From positions 1 through 64,000 of the forward strand of contig JAFGLU010000118.1 in the NCBI GenBank assembly GCA_016927865.1: a DNA stretch of 64,000 nucleotides. Reading direction: 5' to 3'. The first letter of the stretch is position 1. Each line of letters starts with the position of its first letter. A program made the translations under genes and the position numbers. The notes beneath the pieces are model-generated. The model ran no database searches. It was not told where the DNA came from and worked only from the letters and a program-made list of their open reading frames with translations. Shown here in pieces: positions 43,999 to 52,050 of this stretch. The DNA is from Anaerolineaceae bacterium (lineage in GTDB: Bacteria > Chloroflexota > Anaerolineae > Anaerolineales > Anaerolineaceae).

Positions 43999-44023
43999 CT
44001 CTGGCTTATCCAGATTAATGGAA

Positions 44024-44090
44024 GTTTCTGAATTTGCGGTGCATGCGCGGGCGCTTCGCCCGCATGCACCGCAAATTCGGGTTTTCTTCA
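44024..44090. repeat. family 1 palindromic repeat, copy d
   Basis: GAATTTGCGGTGCATGC (44030-44046) pairs with its complement (44062-44078); inside is a GCGGGCG/CGCCCGC stem, giving a two-base bulge overall. Flanks are GGAAGTTTCT on the left and TTTTCTTCACACCGGTAGG on the right, a more diverged version of the family. It lies between divergent nadK and MFS genes. Confidence 0.7.
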
Positions 44091-44202
44091 CACCGGTAGG
44101 CGGGTGCGGATTTAGGGGGCGGGAGCGGGGCGTCAGGAATGGGGTCGGGCAAGAGGGTATAATGGAGGCAACCTACTTCTTGGACCCATCGAGGCTGCTT
44201 TC

Positions 44203-45498
44203 ATGCACAAGTCCGTTTTTCGCGATACATTTCGCGCGCTTCGGCACCGGAATTACCGCCTGTGGTTTGTCGGCCAGGGGGTGTCGCTGGTTGGAACCTG
44301 GATGCAGACCGTGGCGCAGCAGGTGCTTGTTTACAGCCTGACCGGATCGGCCGCCGCGTTAGGCATCGTCAATTTTATCGGTTTCATCCCCCTGATTCCT
44401 TTTTCCATCTGGAGCGGCTCGCTCTCCGACCGCTACTCCAAACGCACCATCATCCTCATTTGTCAGGTATTGATGATGGTGGAAGCGTTTGTGTTGGGTA
44501 TCCTGGCCTGGACGGGCGCGGTGCAAACCTGGCATGTGTATGTGCTGTCCTTCTTCGTTGGCGCGGTTACCGCGGTGGACCTGCCGGCGCGGCAGGCTTT
44601 CACCGTGGATTTGGTAGAGGGTAGGGAAGATCTAACCAACGCTATCGGTTTGAACTCGGCCATGTTCAACTTGGCGCGCGCGCTGGGCCCGGCGCTGGCG
44701 GGGGTGCTGGTGGCGCTGACTGGAGCCGGCCCAGCTTTTGTTTTCAACGGATTGACCTTTGTGGCAGTGATCATCAGCCTGGTGCTCATGCGCGATCTGC
44801 CCCAATCCTCTCGCCCGGTCGGAAAAGAAACGCGCATGATCCAGCACATGGCCGAAGGTTTCCGCTATGTGCGATCAAAGCCGGTGCTGGTGCTGCTGTT
44901 CAGCCTGATCGCGGTGAGTGCTTTCTTGAGCATGCCATACAGCACCTTGATGCCCATCTTTGCTGAAGAGATTTTGGCGGAAAGCGCCCAACCGGTGATT
45001 GCGTTTGTGTGCGAGGGGCCTACGCGCCTGTTCACCTGCCAATCGCCCCAGGCGCTGCCGCTGGGCATATTGTTCACGGCGGTGGGCATCGGCGCGCTGG
45101 TGGGGGCCTTGTTGGTGGCGGCGCTGCCCGATAACAGCCGCCGGGGCGTGTGGCTGACGATCGGCAACCTGGGCTTTCCGCTGACGTTGGTGCTGCTGGC
45201 TATCTCTAAGTCGTTTGTGTTCTCGCTGCTGTTGGTGACGGCGGCAGGGTGGTTATTTGTCTGGCAGAATGCCTTGGCGAACACCTTGCTGCAAATGACC
45301 ACACCCGACGAGGTGCGCGGGCGGGTGATGGCCCTCTACACGATGGTTTTCCAGAGCATGATGCGCATGGGGGCATTGCAGGCGGGTTTCACTGCCGATT
45401 GGATCGGCGCGCCGCTGGCCCTGGCGGCCGGTTCAGTGCTGGCGCTGATCTATGGAGCCTGGGTGGCGGTGTTCAAACCGGCGGTGCGAAAGCTTTAA
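44203..45498 (+). CDS. MFS transporter (EntS-like group)
   Basis: A 431-residue permease with twelve predicted segments. FRALRHRNYRLWFVGQGVSLVGTWMQ and SGSLSDRYSKR are typical of the enterobactin-exporter-like MFS group. An unusual loop with two cysteines (CEGPTRLFTCQSPQALP) lies on what should be the outer side around residue 270. Substrate is unknown; drug or siderophore export is typical for the group. TATAAT at 44158-44163 gives a leader of about 38 bases. A strong terminator follows. Confidence 0.9.
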   Translation: MHKSVFRDTFRALRHRNYRLWFVGQGVSLVGTWMQTVAQQVLVYSLTGSAAALGIVNFIGFIPLIPFSIWSGSLSDRYSKRTIILICQVLMMVEAFVLGILAWTGAVQTWHVYVLSFFVGAVTAVDLPARQAFTVDLVEGREDLTNAIGLNSAMFNLARALGPALAGVLVALTGAGPAFVFNGLTFVAVIISLVLMRDLPQSSRPVGKETRMIQHMAEGFRYVRSKPVLVLLFSLIAVSAFLSMPYSTLMPIFAEEILAESAQPVIAFVCEGPTRLFTCQSPQALPLGILFTAVGIGALVGALLVAALPDNSRRGVWLTIGNLGFPLTLVLLAISKSFVFSLLLVTAAGWLFVWQNALANTLLQMTTPDEVRGRVMALYTMVFQSMMRMGALQAGFTADWIGAPLALAAGSVLALIYGAWVAVFKPAVRKL

Positions 45499-45589
45499 GC
45501 TCTGCGGTAAAACAAGACCTGACGGGTCTCTTGGTTGCAGGCGGTTTTTGCGGGTAAGAAACCCGTGCTACAGAAGATGCGGTAAAACA

Positions 45590-45622
45590 AAACGTGACAG
45601 GTTTTTAAAACCTGTCACGTTT
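45590..45622. terminator. bidirectional terminator hairpin
   Basis: Perfect 16-bp arms (45590-45605 and 45607-45622) with a one-base centre and A/T runs at both base and loop. It is located between the converging MFS and GH5 genes. Confidence 0.8.
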
Positions 45623-45660
45623 CTCGGTAGTAAGCGACTTTCGCAGGGATGGAACCCGCG

Positions 45661-46701
45661 CTACGCGGCGCTGACAATGCTAACCAATTCTTCGCTGGCC
45701 GTTTCGCCGTTGGCCCATACCAGGGCAAAGTTCATTTCTTTGTAAGACCACACCGCGCGGCCGATGTTGTGCTGGCGCAGCAAGCCCACAAACTCGCGGT
45801 GCCAGTTGAGGCGCGAGGAGATTTCGGCGTGATCGATGGCCCCGTACTCGCCGCAGTACAGCGGCAGCCCCGTCTGCTGGATGAAGTCCACGGCAGGTTG
45901 GAGTTTCTCTTTGACGAAGTTCACGTCCATTGGGCGCGTTTCCCAGCTTTGGAGCTTGTCGGTGAACTCGGGACGGGCCTGCAAGAACTCCTTCACGCCG
46001 GGCACCATGCCTGGATAGGGAGTGACTTGATTCAGAGCTTTCAATTCCGGCACCCAGAAGGCGCGCTGGTGGGTGAAGGGCATGGGATGGTAAAAGTGGA
46101 AGGTGTAGACAATGTGGGGGTCGTCCACCAGGGCAATGTTCTTGAGTTCGGAGGCGGCGTTGTAATGGTTGCCGCCGTACATGATCCAGCGCTCGGGGTC
46201 GATGGCGCGGATGCGCTGGATGGTGCGGTGGGCCAGGTCGTTCCAGGGGGCGCTGTCGGGCAGCACCATCTCGTTGAGCAGTTCCAAGACGATTTTTACT
46301 CTGGTGCGCTGGCGATAGCGCCAGGCAATGGTTTCCCATAGCTGGATGAAGCGCTCCTGGGCCTGCGCGTCGCTGAACAGCGCGTTCTCCTCCAGCGTGT
46401 AGAAGGCATAGCCGGGGGCACGGTGCAGATCGAGGATCAGGTTGAGCCCGGCGGCCTCGCACCAATCCACGCACGAGTCCAGGTAGCCCCAACCCGATTC
46501 CTTATATTGGAAGGGGGTGTCGTCGTCTTCCAGCACGGGGTAGTCAAAGGGCAGGCGCACATGATCCATGCCCCAGGAGGCAATGCGTTGAATATCGGCC
46601 TGAGTGATGAAGGTCTTGAAATGCTCGTGGTTATAGCGGCCATATTGCGAAATCCAGCCGCCCAGGTTGACGCCTGCTTGAAAACCGGTGAATTGGTCCA
46701 T
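45661..46701 (-). CDS. GH5 family glycoside hydrolase
   Basis: A 346-residue cytoplasmic barrel enzyme. It begins with the GH5 start GVNLGGWISQYG and has WGMDHVRLPFDYPVLE. LELLNEM supplies the acid/base Glu and LPLYCGEYGA the nucleophile Glu. YTFHFYHPM holds the usual His-Tyr pair. No signal peptide, so it acts on imported oligosaccharides, perhaps beta-glucan or mannan fragments. ATG 46701 has GGAGGC in front. It follows the GH2 gene by 13 bp and the two are probably co-transcribed. Confidence 0.9.
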   Translation of the reverse strand: MDQFTGFQAGVNLGGWISQYGRYNHEHFKTFITQADIQRIASWGMDHVRLPFDYPVLEDDDTPFQYKESGWGYLDSCVDWCEAAGLNLILDLHRAPGYAFYTLEENALFSDAQAQERFIQLWETIAWRYRQRTRVKIVLELLNEMVLPDSAPWNDLAHRTIQRIRAIDPERWIMYGGNHYNAASELKNIALVDDPHIVYTFHFYHPMPFTHQRAFWVPELKALNQVTPYPGMVPGVKEFLQARPEFTDKLQSWETRPMDVNFVKEKLQPAVDFIQQTGLPLYCGEYGAIDHAEISSRLNWHREFVGLLRQHNIGRAVWSYKEMNFALVWANGETASEELVSIVSAA

Positions 46702-46714
46702 GTTTGCCTCCAGA

Positions 46715-48673
46715 TTAATGTTGTTCGCGGAAAACGGCCCGCAGCGCAATGGCGGCGGGTTTGGGGTTGCCCTCAAAGTCAATGACCGAAGTGTTGGCTG
46801 TGCACGAGAAGGAGTCGTGTCCCATCCAGAAAATGACGCCGCCGCAGCGAGGGAACTTGGATTTGAGGCTGCGGGCCACCACTACCAGCGCATCGGCCTG
46901 GCGAGCCTGGCTCCAGGAGACGAACTCTTCGAGGTTAGCAGGTTCAAGCCCCTTTTCCTGCACAAATTCGTTCCACTCAATCCACCAGGCGGTGCGCCGC
47001 CAAAGGGGGTTGTCGGCATTGGCCGGCATTTCGTCGTACTCGCCTTTGTAGCGGCGGATGACTTCAACCGGGCTGGCGCCTGGGGCGCCGACTTCGGAAT
47101 GGAACAGGGCATCCACGTTGGCCCAATATTCCTGCCAATCCATTTTGATCTCAGCGATCTTCCAGGGGCCGTGTACGTCCCAGTGCAAGCCCTTGCCAAA
47201 GTCGGCGGGGTCGGCGGAGAAGCGCGGGCCCGAGGAGGAGGAGGGCAGGAAGCGCCGCCCGGGGTCTTCGCGTGCCACCACCTGGGCCAGGCGGCGGATG
47301 AGGGGGTGGTGGGTATCGACGGGTTTGCCGCCGCCGGCTTTGCGCCCGTCCAGTCCGCCTTGCAGCTCGTTTCCGCCGCACCAGCACAACAGGCTGGCGT
47401 GGTGCTGCCGCCGGGCGATGTAGGACTCGGCGATGGCGCCCAGGGCTTGAATGCTGGCGGCGTCTTCGGGGGGCCAGTTGTCCATGCCGGAGGAGGATAG
47501 GGGGAACTCTTGCCAGACCAGCAAGCCCAGTTCGTCGCACAGGCGGTAGAAGATATCTTTTTCCAGGTAGGCCCCGCCCCACACGCGCAGCACATTGCAG
47601 CCCAGGTCGCGGTACAACTCGAGGCGTTTGCGATATTCTTCGTTGGGCACATCGGCGAAGTTGGGGCGGATGGGCGTCCAGTTGAAGCCCTGCAGGAATA
47701 AGGGTACGCCGTTGATCGTGCAGATCCAGGGGTCGGCTTCGGGAGCGGCGCCTTCGCAGGGCAGCCAGCCCACGCGTTTGAAGCCCACCCGGCGTTGGGT
47801 CTCGTCATGAACCGTTCCGGCGGCATCCACCAGGCGGCAGGTGAGGGTATACAGCGGTTGGGCGCCCGATCCGTTGGGCCACCAGGCCTGGACGGGCAGG
47901 CCCAACCATTCGACACCGGCGGCGAAGACGGCCGGGTCGATTTGCGCAGCGCGCACCTCGCCATCCGAGCCGGTCAGGGAGAGTTGCACCTGGGTGTCTT
48001 CTGTGCCGGATGCCAGGCCGCGAATTTGCAGGCTGCCGCTGTTGCTGCCGGGGTCAAAATCGGCGATGCAGCGCAGCGTTTCGATCTCCAGCCCGTCGCT
48101 GACTTCCAGATAGATTTCATCCCAAATGCCCATCTGCACCAGACGCGAGGTCCAGTCCCAGGTGTAGTAGTAGCGGGGTTTCCAATCGGTCATCCGCGAG
48201 GTGTAGCCGAACTGGCCCAACCAGCGGGCCGGTGGCTGGAACACAATTTGCAGGCGGTTGTTCCCCGGTTGGATGAAGGGTGTCAGGTCAAAGACGTGGG
48301 GCAGGAAGGCGTTTTCAAAGTGGGCCACTTCTTGCCCATTCAGGCGCACCAGCCCGCGATCATCCAGGCCCTGGCAGTGCAGGCGGATGCGCTTGCCGGG
48401 CTCAACCCACGGCGCGGGCAGTTCGGCCTGGAAAATCCAGTCGCGGTTTTCCACCCACTCGCACTGGCGAGCGTTGAGACCAATGTTCCAATCTGGAAGA
48501 ATGCCGGCTTTGTGCAGGGCACTTTGCACCGATCCGGGAACGCGGGTGGAAATGGAAGGAAATTCGGCGGCGACGGCGGTACGCACATCCCTCGCGGGAG
48601 AGAACAGCCATTGATAGGGTGGAAATCCGGCCAGTTCCCAATCCACCCACGAAAGACTGTAGCGTTGGATCAT
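46715..48673 (-). CDS. GH2 beta-mannosidase-type glycosidase
   Basis: A 652-residue protein with the GH2 order: N-terminal sugar-binding jelly roll (WIFQAELPAP, LNGQEVAHFENAFLP), immunoglobulin-like domain, then the barrel. PYYY-like KPRYYYTWDWTSRLVQMGIWDEI is typical of beta-mannosidases. LCWCGGNELQGG carries the acid/base Glu and ALFHSEVGAPG the nucleophile. It is about 150-200 residues shorter than usual, lacking C-terminal domains. No signal peptide. ATG 48673 has AAGGAAG. With the GH5 enzyme it forms a small unit for intracellular oligosaccharide breakdown, possibly of mannan. Confidence 0.88.
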   Translation of the reverse strand: MIQRYSLSWVDWELAGFPPYQWLFSPARDVRTAVAAEFPSISTRVPGSVQSALHKAGILPDWNIGLNARQCEWVENRDWIFQAELPAPWVEPGKRIRLHCQGLDDRGLVRLNGQEVAHFENAFLPHVFDLTPFIQPGNNRLQIVFQPPARWLGQFGYTSRMTDWKPRYYYTWDWTSRLVQMGIWDEIYLEVSDGLEIETLRCIADFDPGSNSGSLQIRGLASGTEDTQVQLSLTGSDGEVRAAQIDPAVFAAGVEWLGLPVQAWWPNGSGAQPLYTLTCRLVDAAGTVHDETQRRVGFKRVGWLPCEGAAPEADPWICTINGVPLFLQGFNWTPIRPNFADVPNEEYRKRLELYRDLGCNVLRVWGGAYLEKDIFYRLCDELGLLVWQEFPLSSSGMDNWPPEDAASIQALGAIAESYIARRQHHASLLCWCGGNELQGGLDGRKAGGGKPVDTHHPLIRRLAQVVAREDPGRRFLPSSSSGPRFSADPADFGKGLHWDVHGPWKIAEIKMDWQEYWANVDALFHSEVGAPGASPVEVIRRYKGEYDEMPANADNPLWRRTAWWIEWNEFVQEKGLEPANLEEFVSWSQARQADALVVVARSLKSKFPRCGGVIFWMGHDSFSCTANTSVIDFEGNPKPAAIALRAVFREQH

Positions 48674-48763
48674 AAAAACTTCCTTTCTGCATGAGGAATA
48701 CCTGCTGGGTACGTTCACTGCCAGTATAGCACAGGAAAGCCGGGGGAAAACCAGTCCATTCTT

Positions 48764-48811
48764 GGCTCTCAAGGAGTTGCCGTGGTGAACCCCGCCAATT
48801 CCCAATGACCC
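48764..48811. repeat. family 2 repeat, short copy
   Basis: GGCTCTCAAGGAGTTGCC (from 48764) and GCCAATTCCCAATGACCC (to 48811) are both family 2 ends, here only about 6 bp apart with no central palindrome. No clear target duplication is visible. It lies upstream of the GH2 gene. Confidence 0.65.
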
Positions 48812-48849
48812 GTTTACTTTGGGTAGTTCTGCTGTTCTGTTGTCGTTTG

Positions 48850-48960
48850 GTAACTACTCACAGTTGGGGTGAAAAAACCTGAATTTGAGGTGTTTATGGG
48901 GGCTTCGCCCCCATAAACACCTCAAATTCAGGTACTTCCCCAACCCCGGTGAGTAGATAC
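48850..48960. repeat. family 1 palindromic repeat, copy e (complete)
   Basis: The most complete copy, 111 bp. Outer ends GTAACTACTCAC (48850) and GTGAGTAGATAC (48960) form imperfect terminal inverted repeats. Inside are perfect 27-bp arms (48877-48903 and 48907-48933) with a TTC loop. The right half extends into the reading frame of the WYL regulator gene and encodes its last residues. Confidence 0.85.
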
Positions 48961-49904
48961 GTCGTTTGCAACTCTTGAATTACGCGAAGAATCGCCTCGC
49001 GCAATTCCGGTGGATCAACGATGGCTGCCTGGTTTCCAAGGCCAAAAACCAACATTTTCGCCAGGTCCATTGATTCGACTTGAAAACGAAGCGTTTTCCA
49101 TCCATTTTGTGGGTCCGTCCAGGTGATTTGAAAACGCCCCGGCATCAGCGATTGCACAAATCCCAGCCGGTCGGGATGAATCCGCAGGGTGAAGGTGTAT
49201 TCCGCAATGGATTCGCGAAATTCCTTCAGGTGCTCGTGCCAAAACTTTATCAGGTCAAAGCCGTTTTCCCGCTCAAAATGCGTATTCTGGATTTGGATCG
49301 AGTGGAAGCGGGCGATGCGATACATCCGGTAAGCACTATCCCGCTTTGCGATCAGGTACCATTGAGAGGCTTTTGCGACCAGGCTGTAAGGCTCTAGAAG
49401 CCGTTCGGCAACCTCCCCATTGAAATTCTCGTACGTTGCCTGGATCCGGTAATCTTCGAACACCGCCTTCTGTAGATCGCTCCAGAACGGCAAGGGAGTA
49501 TCATCTTGCCACCACCAGACCGGATCAAGATAAATACGCTGCCGCACCTGCTCCGCAATCGACTGCTGTTCGAGGGGGAGAGCCGCTGAGAGCTTGTGCT
49601 GAAGGCGTTTGGTTGCTTCCCCCAGGCCAATATCATTCATCAGTTGCGTGTTTTCGGAGATAAACAATACCCGAATCTCCGCCTCATTCAGCCCGGTAAG
49701 GGTCGTGCGGTAATTTTCGTCTAGAGCTATGCCGCCCCCATGCCCACCATCCGCGTATATCGGGACCCCAGCGTACGATAGTGCATCGATATCGCGCAAA
49801 ATGGTCCGCCGGGAAACGCCCAGTTCCTCGGCCAGGGTTTGCGCGGTTAGTTTCCCCCTGGTTTGCAGCAGTAGCATAATTGAAAGCAGCCGGTCAGCGC
49901 GCAT
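48894..49904 (-). CDS. WYL-domain transcriptional regulator
   Basis: A 336-residue regulator of the YafY type: N-terminal HTH_11 (ADRLLSIMLLLQTRGKLTAQTLAEELGVSRRT region), a WYL domain with SLVAKASQWYLIAKRDSAYRMYRIARF near residue 190, and a WCX-like C-terminal domain ending around VIQEL. The final two dozen residues, from TYLLTGVGEVPEFE onward, are encoded by the family 1 repeat and look non-native. WYL proteins respond to nucleotides or DNA breaks and often control a divergent neighbour, here the alpha/beta hydrolase. Confidence 0.9.
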   Translation of the reverse strand: MRADRLLSIMLLLQTRGKLTAQTLAEELGVSRRTILRDIDALSYAGVPIYADGGHGGGIALDENYRTTLTGLNEAEIRVLFISENTQLMNDIGLGEATKRLQHKLSAALPLEQQSIAEQVRQRIYLDPVWWWQDDTPLPFWSDLQKAVFEDYRIQATYENFNGEVAERLLEPYSLVAKASQWYLIAKRDSAYRMYRIARFHSIQIQNTHFERENGFDLIKFWHEHLKEFRESIAEYTFTLRIHPDRLGFVQSLMPGRFQITWTDPQNGWKTLRFQVESMDLAKMLVFGLGNQAAIVDPPELREAILRVIQELQTTYLLTGVGEVPEFEVFMGAKPP

Positions 49905-49997
49905 AAGCTCCTCTAATTCTTTCTAGTTCAGCTTGGGTGACAATAGGTGTCACCCAAGATAGTTTATCATGATCCTGAAAGAATGATCCTAATTGGA

Positions 49998-50077
49998 GGG
50001 TCATTGGGAATTGGCATGGTGCCCCCCGCATTTTGGGGTGTGAGAGCGGCAGCTACCACGGCAACTCCAAGAGAACC
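49998..50077. mobile_element. family 2 MITE-like element with 8-bp target duplication
   Basis: Terminal inverted repeats GGGTCATTGGGAATTGGC (49998) and GGCAACTCCAAGAGAACC (to 50077) bound an 80-bp element with no gene. TAATTGGA occurs directly before (49990-49997) and directly after (50078-50085), a perfect 8-bp target duplication. The insertion is immediately before the GGAGG ribosome site of the hydrolase gene, so it must have changed that gene's promoter or leader. Confidence 0.8.
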
Positions 50078-50100
50078 TAATTGGATGGAGGATAAACGTA

Positions 50101-50922
50101 ATGGGAAAGACAACGAAAGATTATATGACCTTGGACGGCGCAAAAATCTACTATGAGACCGCTGGCCAGGGAGATGCTGTGCTGTTCGCGCATGCTGGTT
50201 TCGTTGATAGCCGCATGTGGGATGCGCAGTTTGAATACTTCGCGCGATATTACCAGGTGATCCGCTTCGACATGCGCGGATATGGCAAGTCGGACCCTAC
50301 GCAAGAACCGGTAGTCCGCCGGAAGGAAATTTATTCTTTGATGAGGCATCTGAGCATCCAAAAAGCAGCGCTGGTGGGCTGTTCCATGGGCGGAGCAACC
50401 GTCCTCGACTTTGCCCTGGAGCACCCCGATATGGCACAGGCGCTGGTTCTGGTCTCAACAGTTCCGGGTGGTTTTGAAATGCAAGGGGAACCGCCGCCGG
50501 GGCTGTTTGAAATGATCGCCGCGCTCCAGCAAAATGATTTGCAGCGAGCGTCTGAACTGCAAATTCAACTATGGGTAGATGGCATGTTCCGGAAACCCGA
50601 GCAGGTCGATCCCCGGGTGAGGCGGCGCGCGGCAGAGATGAACCGTACAGCGGTGGCAAACCAAACCTACCTGAGGGCAGACATGCAGCTTTTGCAGCCG
50701 CTTGATCCCCCGGCGGCGAACCGGCTCAAGGAAGTACAGATTCCTACAATGGTCATCGCGGGTGAGTTGGATCATCCGGAGATTTTGCGAGCAGCGGCAT
50801 TCATGGCGCAAGAGATTCCCTCTGCAAAAATACGGATCTTGTCGAATGGTGCGCACATGCTCAATATGGAGCTGCCGGATGCATTTAACCAGGCCGGGTT
50901 TGACTTTTTACAAGGAGAATAG
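50101..50922 (+). CDS. alpha/beta hydrolase
   Basis: A 273-residue alpha/beta-hydrolase-fold protein. The oxyanion region is LFAHAGFVDSRMWD, the nucleophile elbow LVGCSMGGATVLDF with Ser, the acid is in VIAGELDHPE and the base in LSNGAHMLNME. It resembles 3-oxoadipate enol-lactonase-like and general esterase members; substrate is unknown. GGAGGATAAACGT precedes the ATG. It is divergent from the WYL regulator gene and is its likely target. A MITE-like element separates the two genes. Confidence 0.88.
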   Translation: MGKTTKDYMTLDGAKIYYETAGQGDAVLFAHAGFVDSRMWDAQFEYFARYYQVIRFDMRGYGKSDPTQEPVVRRKEIYSLMRHLSIQKAALVGCSMGGATVLDFALEHPDMAQALVLVSTVPGGFEMQGEPPPGLFEMIAALQQNDLQRASELQIQLWVDGMFRKPEQVDPRVRRRAAEMNRTAVANQTYLRADMQLLQPLDPPAANRLKEVQIPTMVIAGELDHPEILRAAAFMAQEIPSAKIRILSNGAHMLNMELPDAFNQAGFDFLQGE

Positions 50923-51054
50923 CAGATTTGCGGATATAAACTCAGGGCTATAAGAACCTCAAAATCGCTTTCCTTCCGAATTTTCGGACAGATTCTAGGG
51001 AAAAATCCTATCAGCTTAGGGCGATTGCCCTGCTCTCGTTCTACAAGCGGCACA

Positions 51055-51167
51055 GGGCTCTCTAGGAGTTGCCGTGGTAGGTACCGCATTTAGGGGTGTG
51101 TGGGTGGCGAAGCCACTCAAACACCCCTAAAAATGCGGATTTCGCCACGCCAATTTCCAATGAACCC
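51055..51167. repeat. family 2 repeat with central palindrome
   Basis: GGGCTCTCTAGGAGTTGCC (from 51055) and GCCAATTTCCAATGAACCC (to 51167) are the ends. Between them an imperfect palindrome runs from CCGCATTTAGGGGTGTGTGG through GGCGAAGCC to its complement CACCCCTAAAAATGCGG. CGGCAC flanks both sides, the relic of a target duplication. The rest of the 370-bp gap (50923-51292) has no gene. TATAAT at 51204-51209 is the likely -10 of the next gene. Confidence 0.75.
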
Positions 51168-51292
51168 GGCACCAGCCACAAGCGCAATTGGTAGAGATAC
51201 GAGTATAATAGGATGGCGCCGGGCTGGAAGGCATCCTTTCTTTTTGGCTCCGGTAGTTTTATAGAATGCACCGAACACGCATTGAGGTTGTT

Positions 51293-51817
51293 ATGGTCGT
51301 TATCCGCCCCGCCACCCCCGCTGATTGTCAAGCCCTGGCTCACGTTCAAGTCGACAGCTACCGCTGTGCCTATGCCGGGCAATTCCCCCAACCTTACCTG
51401 GATCATTTTTCCTATGAAGAGCAGGAAAAAGATTGGGTCGATTGGTTTGCGTCTGGCAAGGGCGATATATTACTGGTCGCCGAGCATCCCCAGGAAGGCG
51501 TGATCGGTTACCTGCTGGCGTTCAAACAGGCCGGGCTGCCAGGTTATGACGCGGAAATTGCCGCCATGCACGTGCGCCAGGACCACCAAAAACACGGGGT
51601 GGGCAGCGCACTGCTGCGCAAGTCGGTTGAGATGTTGATTGAGTACGGCGCGAAGTCGGTGATGCTGTGGACGCTGCGCGGCAACCCGGCCCGAGCCTGG
51701 TATGAGAGTTTGCAGGGCAAGTTCATCAGCGGCAAGACTTATCCCGTGTACGACCAGGATATCGTTGAGGTGTCCTATGGTTGGAGCGATATTCGGGTGC
51801 TGTTGAGCGAGGAGTGA
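51293..51817 (+). CDS. GNAT family N-acetyltransferase
   Basis: A 174-residue acetyltransferase: IRPATPADCQALAHVQVDSYRCAY at the N-terminus, IAAMHVRQDHQKHGVGSALLRKSVE as the acetyl-CoA loop (motif A), and NPARAWYESLQGKFISGKTYP at the C-terminus. The substrate cannot be inferred. An in-frame ATG at 51266 is possible, but GAGG spaced seven bases before 51293 favours the latter. The next small gene starts five bases after the stop. Confidence 0.88.
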   Translation: MVVIRPATPADCQALAHVQVDSYRCAYAGQFPQPYLDHFSYEEQEKDWVDWFASGKGDILLVAEHPQEGVIGYLLAFKQAGLPGYDAEIAAMHVRQDHQKHGVGSALLRKSVEMLIEYGAKSVMLWTLRGNPARAWYESLQGKFISGKTYPVYDQDIVEVSYGWSDIRVLLSEE

Positions 51818-51821
51818 GTGC

Positions 51822-52037
51822 ATGGGCCGTATCTTGAAGCGCTGCGACGTGTGCAAACGCTTCCATGCGGCCTATGTTGTGGATGACCCGCTCTATCCGG
51901 GCGGCAAGGCGAATTATTGTTTCAAATGCTGGAAGAAAAAGTTTGGCGATGCGCCTCCACCGAAAGAACAGAGCGGGGAGACGCTAGCGCGAAACGAGTC
52001 CGAATCTTCAGATCCTAAGGGTCTTAAAGACCATTAG
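51822..52037 (+). CDS. small zinc-ribbon protein
   Basis: A 71-residue protein with CDVCKRFH and YCFKCWKKK, two CxxC pairs that can hold one zinc; the C-terminal 25 residues are polar and probably disordered. I do not recognise a named family. It starts five bases after the acetyltransferase stop, so it is probably translated from the same mRNA. Its last codons form the left arm of a terminator hairpin. Confidence 0.65.
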   Translation: MGRILKRCDVCKRFHAAYVVDDPLYPGGKANYCFKCWKKKFGDAPPPKEQSGETLARNESESSDPKGLKDH

Positions 52038-52042
52038 GATCT
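52010..52042. terminator. bidirectional terminator overlapping a coding end
   Basis: Arms 52010-52025 and 52027-52042 pair at 15 of 16 positions around a single base. The hairpin overlaps the stop codon of the small zinc-ribbon gene and lies 9 bp from the stop of the converging SDR gene. U-runs are weak. Confidence 0.6.
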
Positions 52043-52050
52043 AATTGGTT

